Source of the DNA: Pseudomonadota bacterium
GTDB lineage: Bacteria; Desulfobacterota; SM23-61
DNA length: 34,085 nt
Reading direction: 5' to 3'
Assembly (NCBI GenBank): GCA_018819135.1
Contig: JAHJQK010000076.1
Coordinates: 1 to 34,085, forward strand
Shown here: one piece after another, positions 1-5,550 of the stretch
How the letters are laid out: the number at the start of each line of letters is the position of its first letter
Position numbering within the stretch: position 1 is the first letter of the stretch
Notes under the pieces: generated by a model
The model's database searches: none
What the model was told of the DNA's origin: nothing
What the model saw: the letters and a program-made list of their open reading frames with translations, nothing else
Made by a program: the position numbers and the translations under genes

Positions 1-119
1 ATAGACTATTAGCTTGTTTATGTGGAAACTCTTGTCAGCCTTTCGGCCCTGTAACTTGCTAAACTTGTAGCTCTATGGTAAATGTAACATACAGTCAATA
101 ATCCTTAATAGTCTAAATA

Positions 120-827
120 TTATGGGCTGAAAAAATGCTGGTAGTCCCTTATAGGTGGCAGGTCGTCTGGTAAATCAATTGATTGGGAAGTAGGTTCAAT
201 AGCCCGAATCCGTGAAAGGGCGAAATCCCGCAGTTCATTTTTCAAGGTGCAAAAGGCAATCAGATGCCAGCTTCCCATATAGCAGAAGAGGTGAAGGGGG
301 TGGATAATCCTTTTAGTTTTCTCGTGTTTATGGGGAGTATAATAAGAAATCTTCAGGGGTTCGCTCCGAAAAAGCGAATCCATAACCTGGTGAAAAATGT
401 TTTCATTGACCTTATAATATTGCACATTTTTAACGGAAACCTTTTCTTTTATATCCGTAAGGCTTGGTGGGGAGTCGAGAAATCGAAAGGTAAGAAATTT
501 TTCCAAGAGGTCATAGAGCGAGTCTTTAAGCTTACGATCCGGTAGGGTTGAGGCGAGTCTCAAGGCGAGGCATAATCCCAGAAGTTCATCTTCGCTAAAC
601 CAGATAGGTGGCAATACATAGACATCATCTTCAAATTCATAACCTTTCTTGTTAGGGTCGTAAACAAGAGGGGCGTCCAACCTATCCCGCATGAACTCGA
701 CATCCCTCTGGGCCTGTTTTTCGGAGATCTCAAATTTTTCGGAGAGTTTTCGGGCATTGGGGTATCGCTTTGTTTTAATCTGTCCGTGAAACCAGTGGTA
801 CCGCTCATAAGCAAGCTTCTTACCCAC
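120..827 (-). CDS. WYL-domain transcriptional regulator, short form
   Basis: A 235-residue protein that looks like a helix-turn-helix plus WYL-domain regulator. Residues ~10-60 resemble the DeoR-like winged helix (ARKLSEKFEISEKQAQRDVE, then RLDAPLVYDPNKKGYEF). Residues ~135-215 resemble the WYL fold, with SWHLIAFC in place of the usual WYLIGYC and the following RDFALSRIRAIE. The start is GTG, preceded by AGGGGG seven bases upstream. WYL regulators usually have ~300 or more residues with a C-terminal WCX extension; here TAA follows soon after the WYL core and a second in-frame stop lies five codons further, so the extension is absent. Regulators of this family sense ligands or nucleic acid and often sit beside defence or mobile genes, which fits the decayed toxin-antitoxin patch next door. 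Its target is unknown. Confidence 0.8.
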   Translation of the reverse strand: MGKKLAYERYHWFHGQIKTKRYPNARKLSEKFEISEKQAQRDVEFMRDRLDAPLVYDPNKKGYEFEDDVYVLPPIWFSEDELLGLCLALRLASTLPDRKLKDSLYDLLEKFLTFRFLDSPPSLTDIKEKVSVKNVQYYKVNENIFHQVMDSLFRSEPLKISYYTPHKHEKTKRIIHPLHLFCYMGSWHLIAFCTLKNELRDFALSRIRAIEPTSQSIDLPDDLPPIRDYQHFFSP

Positions 828-908
828 TACAATACCCCCTAAACTCCGAACACAGAGTAAATCCGGGTTAAAGGCTATGGGTCGATGGTGAGCGACGAGA
901 AAGGATGA

Positions 909-927
909 GGGCGCAGGCCCTGCGCCC
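909..927. repeat. Perfect 9 bp inverted repeat inside repeat copy A
   Basis: GGGCGCAGG, one C, then CCTGCGCCC forms a 9 bp perfect palindrome. It lies at the left end of the longer dispersed repeat at 909-993. Palindromes of this kind are frequent in intergenic repeats of environmental bacteria. There is no T-run, so it is not a standard terminator. Confidence 0.7.
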
Positions 928-993
928 CTACGCTGGGATTATATGAAATCGGAGCAATAGGATCAAGAGATTTTTCTGGCGCCAGAGGAAATT
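909..993 (+). repeat. Dispersed repeat, copy A
   Basis: About 80 bp shared with 3613-3697. The best block is ACGCTGGGATTATATGAAATC and onwards from 930, matching from 3633 at a constant offset of 2703 bases up to the GGAGCAAT that follows; after a few mismatches TCAAGAGATTTTTCTGGC is again identical. In this copy the short reading frame starting ATGAAATCGGAG is stopped by TAG. The repeat ends exactly where the HEPN reading frame at 992-1057 is cut off, which suggests the repeat junction truncated that gene. Confidence 0.75.
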
Positions 994-1057
994 ATCTCGA
1001 GGCCGTAGCGAAATATTTTTCCGCTTTGTCAATCCACTCACTCGTCAGCGGATTCAT
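992..1057 (-). pseudogene. Truncated HEPN-domain gene, N-terminal stub
   Basis: Only 21 residues remain: MNPLTSEWIDKAEKYFATAS followed by R and TAA. The pattern MNP.T.EW..KAE.DF..A is the usual beginning of HEPN-domain proteins that pair with MNT nucleotidyltransferases. The ATG overlaps the end of the MNT reading frame by 20 bases, which is the normal arrangement of such pairs. The rest of the HEPN domain, including the R-x4-6-H active site of the family, is missing because the frame runs into the dispersed repeat. What is seen is the stub and the overlap; the assignment to HEPN rests on remembered family sequences. Confidence 0.6.
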
Positions 1058-1358
1058 ACAGGATTTTTCCCTTACCTATTACTTCTCTTAGAAAAAAATC
1101 ATTCGATTCCAGACGGCGCTGAATATCTTTTGGGTCCCGGACAATCAGGTCCACTGGAATTCGGGGGCAAATTTTATTCATGATCTAAGCCGCTTTGAGC
1201 AAACCAGATCCTTCCATTGGCATAATCACCAGTAAGTCAACGTCTGAATCCGCGGTTTCTCCTCCCTGGGCAGAGGAACCAAACAGGATAATCCTCTTAG
1301 GGTGGAATTCTCGGGCAATCATTTCGGCCAATTCAGTTACGTTTTGTTGACCGATCAT
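1038..1358 (-). pseudogene. MNT-type nucleotidyltransferase gene with internal TAG
   Basis: Reading from ATG at 1358 gives ~106 residues of a minimal nucleotidyltransferase. The nucleotide-binding motif is clear: ILFGSSAQGGETADSDVDLL, with GS and the DxD pair, followed by the third acidic strand VDLIVRDPKDI. Codon 58 is TAG (1185-1187, minus strand), in the linker where homologues continue in frame, and homology carries on after it. There is no useful restart before the DxD motif. In MNT/HEPN pairs the MNT protein is the antitoxin that AMPylates and silences the HEPN RNase. Both halves are broken here, so the pair is dead unless TAG is read through or is a sequencing error. Confidence 0.75.
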
Positions 1359-1394
1359 GGTTCTTAATTACCTTTCGCCCCATAAAATACTCCG

Positions 1395-1532
1395 AATGAA
1401 TCCATACATCAAGAAATTAACCCGTGGGGCGAGGGACGAAATATTACAGATTGCCTCGAAAATGACTTTGAATTACGCATCGTATTTCTTTTCCAGAGAA
1501 GCGAGTTTCCGCGCCAACTCTTTTAATGATCC
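1395..1532 (-). pseudogene. Possible ORF6N-domain protein C-terminal remnant
   Basis: One minus-strand frame reads SLKELARKLASLEKKYDA, then a TAA (1473-1475), then FKVIFEAI. ORF6N-domain proteins, which occur in phages and mobile islands, typically contain a very similar stretch in which KKYDA is followed by glutamine and F.V.F.AI. The stop therefore sits where a CAA or CAG codon is expected, a single C-to-T change. The N-terminal ORF6N DNA-binding domain is not visible. The identification rests on one short conserved segment and could be a chance match to another coiled-coil tail. Confidence 0.4.
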
Positions 1533-1615
1533 GGTTGATTGATATAATCGTTTACGGCTGATTTAAACCTTTTCAATGTATCATCAAGGCGATTAACCAG
1601 GGGCCTCTTTTTCAT
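1523..1615 (-). pseudogene. Short partner ORF downstream of the second MNT gene, truncated
   Basis: ATG at 1615 opens a 30-residue frame (MKKRPLVNRLDDTLKRFKSA and ten more) that overlaps the end of the MNT gene by 23 bases. The pattern LV.RL...L.RFK.A resembles the first helix of the HI0074-like substrate-binding partners of MNT proteins, which normally have ~120-140 residues. Here TAA stops it at once, and in another frame the unrelated ORF6N-like sequence follows. It is best read as the beginning of a lost partner gene; the homology is weak. Confidence 0.35.
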
Positions 1616-1883
1616 AAACAAGCTTTCCTTCCTTCATTACAAGGCTCTTGAATTTCGTCATCTTTCCAGAGAGGTCGATGATGTCAACATCCTTGGACAT
1701 CTCCCGGAGGAGTTCTCCATAAAATATAAAGAACTTTCCAGGTGGTATGTCCGCCACTGCGAAATCATAGTCTTTAACCTCGCCGGGTTCTTTGTATAAC
1801 GCAGACCCGATCAAATACATCTTCCCAATGCCGTATTTCTTGGCAATCGCAATCGCCTTTTCAAGTTCATCCTTCGGAATCAT
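1593..1883 (-). CDS. MNT-type nucleotidyltransferase-fold protein
   Basis: A 96-residue minimal nucleotidyltransferase. The G26-S27 of LIGSALYKEP, the D38-x-D40 pair in VKDYDFAVAD and the third acidic strand KDVDIIDL (D65, D67) are all present, so the catalytic core looks intact, although small for the fold. Members of this group act as antitoxins or regulators that modify an adjacent helical HEPN or HI0074-like partner. Its ATG overlaps the stop of the upstream Cas6b-like fragment (ATGA), and AAAGGA lies ~8 bases upstream. The downstream partner is reduced to 30 codons, so the function of this gene on its own is doubtful. Upstream lies the TumE pair. Confidence 0.75.
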   Translation of the reverse strand: MIPKDELEKAIAIAKKYGIGKMYLIGSALYKEPGEVKDYDFAVADIPPGKFFIFYGELLREMSKDVDIIDLSGKMTKFKSLVMKEGKLVYEKEAPG

Positions 1884-2036
1884 GAATTCATCCTTTCGAT
1901 GGGATCTTTCTTTCCGTTATCCTCATCCCTCACTCGCTTAACAGTGCCAAACCCCCTTGAAACCGACTTCCCGATTCTCCAATAATCCGGAATCTCATAA
2001 TTTACAGAAAATTTTCCCGGAAACCCGATTATAAGA
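1880..2036 (-). pseudogene. Cas6b-like C-terminal fragment, copy 2
   Basis: The minus-strand frame ending TGA at 1880 contains GFPGKFSVNYEIPDYWRIGK followed by SVSRGFGTVKRV. This is the pattern of the last segment of Cas6b-type CRISPR RNA endonucleases (F..NF.IPD.IGLGKSVSRGFGTI). No start codon with a plausible ribosome site precedes it; upstream it runs into the end of the TumE gene. It is strongly similar to the piece at 2713-2952. A full Cas6b has ~200 or more residues and a second ferredoxin-like domain that is missing. No cas genes or array are nearby. The Cas6b assignment comes from memory of the motif, not from a search. Confidence 0.5.
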
Positions 2037-2037
2037 A

Positions 2038-2397
2038 TTATTTCAATTTTTTTCTGACAAATTCCATAAATGCCCTAAATCCTTCAACGGCTGTTAACGG
2101 GAAAGGCGAAGCTTCAACAGCATTATGAGATCCATTGTGGAAATGATGTGGAAAGGTGTTTAAAGATTGCCATTTCTTGTCAGGAAAATTATCATAACGG
2201 TAAAAGGTTTTTGGTACATCCATACATTCCCAATGGAACCCAAACCGTTGCGTCAGTCTCTGGGATAGAAAGGCATCCAAAAAACTATTGTCAATGAAAA
2301 TGATTCTTAATTTGTATTCAATTTGATAGATATTTTTAACGATATCGGCAAATTCAATTTCAGCGATTCTCTTGAGATCCTCAATTGTAGGCATCAT
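2038..2397 (-). CDS. tumE: TumE-family (DUF6516) toxin
   Basis: A 119-residue protein with the hallmarks of the TumE toxin family: EYKLRIIFIDNSFLDAFLSQ near residues 27-46, then FGFHWE (52-57), YRYDN (66-70) and the histidine-rich FPHHFHNGSHN (82-92), ending EFVRKKLK. Length is normal for the family. Its ATG overlaps the stop of the upstream gene (ATGA), the translational coupling usual in toxin-antitoxin operons. It is in an AT-rich patch unlike the rest of the window. Toxicity and mechanism are not shown by the sequence; the family is described as the toxin of the Tum toxin-antitoxin module. Confidence 0.82.
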   Translation of the reverse strand: MMPTIEDLKRIAEIEFADIVKNIYQIEYKLRIIFIDNSFLDAFLSQRLTQRFGFHWECMDVPKTFYRYDNFPDKKWQSLNTFPHHFHNGSHNAVEASPFPLTAVEGFRAFMEFVRKKLK

Positions 2398-2669
2398 AGC
2401 CTCTCTAAGAACTTTTTAATTTTTTCCCTTTCTGTTTCAAGATTATCGAAGGTAAAAAAATCCTCATAACCTTTATCTTCATTGATAAAGCCCTCTTTTA
2501 CTTTCAGATCAAATTCAAAAACATCCTTAACTCCATATTTTTTGGTCAAAATGAAAATATCTGCCTCTACCTTCGAGAGCCTCTTCTCAAGATAGGTCTT
2601 GAGGCTTTCTTTCATGAGTTCTTCCGGCTTCATGTGGAGTTCTTCGGCTACTAAATCTATAACTGCCAT
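2394..2669 (-). CDS. Putative antitoxin partner of TumE
   Basis: A 91-residue acidic, helix-rich protein located directly upstream of and overlapping the TumE gene by 4 bases. The N-terminus (DLVAEELHMKPEELMKESLK) looks like a ribbon or helical DNA-binding or dimerisation segment; the centre reads EADIFILTKKYGVKDVFEFD and the C-terminus KGYEDFFTFDNLETEREKIK. Proteins of this type commonly accompany DUF6516 toxins and are usually annotated only as hypothetical. AAGGAGG precedes the ATG by six bases, a strong ribosome site. It differs from the helix-turn-helix TumA antitoxin described in Pseudomonas, so I give no symbol. Function is inferred from position. Confidence 0.7.
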   Translation of the reverse strand: MAVIDLVAEELHMKPEELMKESLKTYLEKRLSKVEADIFILTKKYGVKDVFEFDLKVKEGFINEDKGYEDFFTFDNLETEREKIKKFLERL

Positions 2670-2712
2670 TCTTATCCTCCTTTTTTCATTTCATTTTTCC
2701 CCTCATCACTCT

Positions 2713-2952
2713 TCACTCATCAATGTCCACTATTCCCTGTTCACTGATCACTCTCTTTACCGTCCCATATCCCCTCGCCACCGACTTCCCAATCCCCCAA
2801 TAATCCGGAATTTCAAAGTTCACTGAAAAATTGCCCAGAAAGCCAAGCATGGGAGTGCTTTTGAGGGAAGTTTTAACTTCCTTGAGATTATAAATTGGGG
2901 TCAAACCTAAACTATTGACTATAAAAAATCGAACATCGTGCAGAGCGGGCAT
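2713..2952 (-). CDS. Cas6b-like C-terminal domain protein, copy 1 (probable fragment)
   Basis: A 79-residue frame with GFLGNFSVNFEIPDYWGIGK and SVARGYGTVKRV at residues ~37-68, the C-terminal signature of Cas6b-type pre-crRNA endonucleases. Only this half-domain is present; the first ferredoxin-like fold and the usual catalytic His or Tyr region are not visible. Unlike copy 2 it has a good start: ATG with AAGGAG four bases upstream, so it could be translated. The two copies flank the TumE pair in the same orientation. It may be a decaying cas6 gene or a small stand-alone protein that uses the same fold. Confidence 0.5.
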   Translation of the reverse strand: MPALHDVRFFIVNSLGLTPIYNLKEVKTSLKSTPMLGFLGNFSVNFEIPDYWGIGKSVARGYGTVKRVISEQGIVDIDE

Positions 2953-3103
2953 TACGCTCCTTATTCTTCAATAAAAAACTTCCCCCGTTCCCCCGCATAA
3001 GAAAAATCTCCGGGATTTTGGATTTAAAGGCAAAAGTGATGTTACGAGTTTCTGGTTCCAAGTTTCAGGTTATTATTCCGGCAACTAAATACACCAAAGA
3101 TTA

Positions 3104-3161
3104 TCATTCCCTTGAAGGCAGGAATCCAGGAAAATACTGGATGCCGGATCAAGTCCGGCAT
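3104..3161. repeat. REP-like double hairpin
   Basis: TCATTCCCTTGAAGGCAGGAA followed by TCCAG and then a second palindrome whose arms are ATGCCGGA and TCCGGCAT (3141-3161). The GTCATTCC...GGAATCCAG framework is the same as in the hairpins at 10092-10209, 22240-22263 and 27838-27896. It is an intergenic repeat of the REP type; no RAYT transposase is in the window. Confidence 0.7.
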
Positions 3162-3612
3162 GACGGAGTTGGCATCTTTTATTGCCGGGTTAAGAAAAAT
3201 CATGTGTTTCAAACCTTGGCTTTATAGCAAGACCCTTTTTTCCGTAACTGAAATCCAATCTTTTTCTTTGGAGTTTCCGTTTCCGTCATCAATTTCCGGA
3301 TTGCCTCTAAAATAAATTGGATTTTGCTCGACCATATCTCTTCTTCATTTCTTCCACTTCCTGCAGCAGATCCCAATGATAGCAAATCATTTGGCGCCGG
3401 TGTGATCCGCTGAAGACAGGGAGCGGGTGCCTGGGGTTGGCGATTATTTTGCTGATGGTCTGGGTGAGACGAAATAGGCGCTGCGTTTGCATCTTGCTCC
3501 CAGAATAATTCAAGGAAAAATTGAATTCCAGGAAAATCAAAGCGCCAGTCTCAAAGGTAGTAGACTGGGAAGAGTTATTTGCTCAAGATGGAAAAGGACG
3601 AAAAAGGAGAAA

Positions 3613-3697
3613 GGCGCAGGTTCTACACCCTTACGCTGGGATTATATGAAATCGGAGCAATGGGGTCAAGAGATTTTTCTGGCAGCCAGCGGAATTT
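3613..3697 (+). repeat. Dispersed repeat, copy B
   Basis: Second copy of the repeat at 909-993, same orientation. The palindrome at the left end is degenerate here (GGCGCAGGTTCTACACCC), while the part from 3633 to 3679 is nearly identical. In this copy the small frame starting ATGAAATCGGAG stays open for 17 codons (MKSEQWGQEIFLAASGI). Whether that is the start of a lost gene or chance cannot be decided from two copies. Confidence 0.75.
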
Positions 3698-3755
3698 AAC
3701 CAGTTCACTTAATTGCCTGACGGAAGAGAACTAAGTGGAATGAGACGAGCGGGAT

Positions 3756-4469
3756 TTAGGAGCAAGCCAGAGCTACGAAGCCTTTGAAAATCCTTTTGCT
3801 GGCCTCGCTCGCCGGGTCTTTTTCCGGATGCCATTGGACGCCAAGGATTTTGGGGTATCCCGCCAGCTCAATTCCTTCGATAAGGCCGTCTGGAGATCGG
3901 GCACTCACATGCATTTCTTTTCCCAAACCCTTGATCGCCTGGTGATGAGTGCTGGTTACCTCAAATTCCGGCATCCCATCGAAAATGGTGGCCAATCTTG
4001 AGCCGGGTTCAACCCGAACGCTATGGCGGGCATAGGCTTTTCCTTCAGCCTCTCGATGTTTTATCGGCGACCCCGGCACCTGCGTGGGGATATCCTGATA
4101 GAGTGTTCCCCCCAAGGCCACGTTCACGATCTGCATCCCATGGCAGATTGCTAAGATGGCTTTTCCCGCGCTCATAGCCGCCTGCAAAATCGCCAGGTCG
4201 AAATCCGTCCGCTGATCCGGAGAAAGGCTGATGGCGGCTGAAATCTCTTCTCCGTAATAGGAAGGATGAATGTCGGCTCCGCCGGTCAAAACCAGGGCAT
4301 CGATCATGGAGACTGCATCGTAAATCATTTCCTTTGCCGGAAGCGATGGGAAATGAACCGGAATCCCTCCTGCTTCGCTAACGCACTGGGAATAAGCCAG
4401 GTCCAAATAATTAAGCCGCCTTTCCCCTTTAGCGCTCATCTCCAGGGTTATCGCAATCCGCGGTTTCAT
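3756..4469 (-). CDS. Gamma-glutamyl-gamma-aminobutyrate hydrolase family protein (peptidase C26)
   Basis: A 237-residue class I glutamine-amidotransferase fold protein of the PuuD type. The oxyanion strand VLTGGADIHPSYYG is at ~60-73, the nucleophile elbow AILAICHGMQIVN puts the catalytic Cys at 109, and the GVQWHPEKDP motif supplies His214 and Glu216. Length and spacing are normal. Such enzymes cleave gamma-glutamyl amides, for example gamma-glutamyl-GABA in putrescine breakdown; no other putrescine gene is nearby, so the substrate is open. The ATG has a weak AGGTG seven bases upstream. It stands alone, read toward the accessory patch. Confidence 0.88.
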   Translation of the reverse strand: MKPRIAITLEMSAKGERRLNYLDLAYSQCVSEAGGIPVHFPSLPAKEMIYDAVSMIDALVLTGGADIHPSYYGEEISAAISLSPDQRTDFDLAILQAAMSAGKAILAICHGMQIVNVALGGTLYQDIPTQVPGSPIKHREAEGKAYARHSVRVEPGSRLATIFDGMPEFEVTSTHHQAIKGLGKEMHVSARSPDGLIEGIELAGYPKILGVQWHPEKDPASEASKRIFKGFVALACS

Positions 4470-4636
4470 TTTTTTTCACCTAAATTGAGCGATTTTTATT
4501 ACACCACAGAGATCTCAGAGAATAATTTCATAGTTAAAAAACAAAATAAGCTCAATATTTTCTCTGTACTACTAACGTTCAAATTCTTGAAATTTTATTA
4601 AGCGTATTTTAATTTTATCTGTGTTTATCTGCGTTA

Positions 4637-4648
4637 ATCTGCGTCCAA
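4637..4648. repeat. Single arm of the TTGGAC(A/G)CAGAT intergenic repeat
   Basis: ATCTGCGTCCAA matches the right arm of the inverted repeat at 14439-14522 (ATCTGTGTCCAA) in 11 of 12 bases. Preceding ATCTGTG-like and ATCTGCG-like words (tctgtgtttatctgcgttaatctgcg) repeat the same motif. The left arm is not found within this 189-base spacer, so this looks like a partial copy. Confidence 0.5.
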
Positions 4649-4658
4649 TTAATCTTTT

Positions 4659-5354
4659 TTACTTTCCGATACTTTTTAATACTTCTTCGGAAACTTCTTT
4701 AACTCCCGGTCTGCCGTCGAGTTCGATGACTATAAAGCCGGATCCGGCATTCTTAGCTTTCTCCTTAAAGTAGTTAACAGCGGCTAAGGTGCCATTTTTT
4801 TTGTCGTAGTATATGGCATGTCGTTTGTCAATGGCTATTTCATCCTGATCGCCGGAGCGGGTTTTCAATTCCCCGCCGCAGACCCGGCAAACTGAATTAC
4901 CCCCTTTTTGCGCCGGCTTGATGGCGTCAATGAATATGTTATTCGGGTGGTTATTGTCGCTGACACAAAGCCTTCGTCCCATGATCCTATTTTTGGCCAT
5001 CTGCCGGTCGAGGACAATCTCAATCACGTAGTCCAATTTCATGCCTGCTTCATTCAATGCTGCATCGAGCTGCACAGCCTGATTGACGTTGCGCGGGAAC
5101 CCATCCAACAGCCATCCTGGCGAGCAGTCGGGCTGTTGTAGCCGCTCCAGAATCATCGGAATGGTTATGTCGTCCGGGGCCAGTTCTCCCCGGTCGATGT
5201 ATTGCTTGGCCTTGCTTCCCAGTTCCGTTCCCTGGGATATATTGTCCCGAAAAATGACTCCGGATTCGATGTGCTGGATGTTGAATTTTTTCTGAAGGAT
5301 GGCCCCCTGCGTACCCTTTCCGCTCCCATTGGGGCCGAATAGTAAAATGTTCAT
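4659..5354 (-). CDS. adk: Adenylate kinase, long zinc-type LID variant
   Basis: A 231-residue nucleoside monophosphate kinase that interconverts ATP + AMP and 2 ADP in the cytoplasm. The P-loop GPNGSGKGT is at residues 7-15, the AMP-side motif DGFPRN at 84-89, and the LID begins at GRRLC (C130). The LID has C130, C156 and C159 (CRVCGGELKTRSGD). The usual first CxxC is reduced to CVSD, so a classical four-cysteine zinc knuckle is not complete; Asp or His may substitute. The stretch SDNNHPNNIFIDAIKP is typical of a long-LID group seen in sulfate reducers and relatives. AAAGGAG lies seven bases before ATG. A promoter is proposed at 5416-5444. Confidence 0.92.
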   Translation of the reverse strand: MNILLFGPNGSGKGTQGAILQKKFNIQHIESGVIFRDNISQGTELGSKAKQYIDRGELAPDDITIPMILERLQQPDCSPGWLLDGFPRNVNQAVQLDAALNEAGMKLDYVIEIVLDRQMAKNRIMGRRLCVSDNNHPNNIFIDAIKPAQKGGNSVCRVCGGELKTRSGDQDEIAIDKRHAIYYDKKNGTLAAVNYFKEKAKNAGSGFIVIELDGRPGVKEVSEEVLKSIGK

Positions 5355-5415
5355 CTCAGTCTCCTTTTACCCTTACTACATTTGCAAAGCTCCCAGGTTT
5401 TATAACAGATAGAAA

Positions 5416-5444
5416 AGTATAAAACAATAGGCAATAACTGGCAA
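5416..5444 (-). promoter_or_regulatory. Candidate promoter for adk
   Basis: On the minus strand TTGCCA (5439-5444), a 17-base spacer and TATACT (5416-5421), each 5 of 6 against the sigma-70 consensus. It lies ~60 bases upstream of the adk start. The -35 box is inside a short repetitive run (ggcaataactggcaatagg). Confidence 0.5.
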
Positions 5445-5498
5445 TAGGCAAGAGACAAAAACTATCAACTGGGCCCTTTCCCCCAAGGAGAAAAAGCT

Positions 5499-5526
5499 TT
5501 GCAAGAACTCGCAAGAATGATATAAA
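5499..5526 (+). promoter_or_regulatory. Candidate promoter for the MgtE_N/CBS gene
   Basis: TTGCAA (5499-5504), a 16-base spacer and TATAAA (5521-5526). A direct repeat GCAAGAACTC/GCAAGAATGA (5501-5520), one helical turn apart, fills the spacer and could be an operator. The -35 box is only 4 of 6. Confidence 0.35.
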
Positions 5527-5550
5527 TAATCAACTCACGAGGTAATGCGC

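Larger units (their letters stand above)
2953..3755. other. Gene-poor stretch with repeats and decayed sequence
   Basis: No convincing gene lies in these ~800 bases. They hold a double hairpin repeat at 3104-3161 and repeat copy B at 3613-3697. A minus-strand frame at 3307-3540 (77 codons from TTG, containing ICYHWDLLQEVEEMKKRYGR) is open, but it matches no family I recognise and has no clear ribosome site. On the plus strand, a short stretch VVDWEELFAQDGKGRKRRKA just before repeat B looks protein-like but ends at the repeat. I read the segment as a scar of past insertions and deletions. Confidence 0.5.

Noticed and set aside
1..119. Continuation of the WYL gene or another gene at the left edge
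   Set aside because: The reading frame has two stops within five codons and no other open frame with motifs is seen in these bases.
264..545. Plus-strand open frame opposite the WYL gene
   Set aside because: Low-complexity shadow frame with no family features.
3018..3315. Two overlapping plus-strand frames across the double hairpin
   Set aside because: They translate the repeat itself and have no ribosome site or conserved residues.
3307..3540. Minus-strand frame of 77 codons as a real small gene
   Set aside because: Start codon and ribosome site are poor and I recognise no family; kept only as a remark in the gene-poor stretch.
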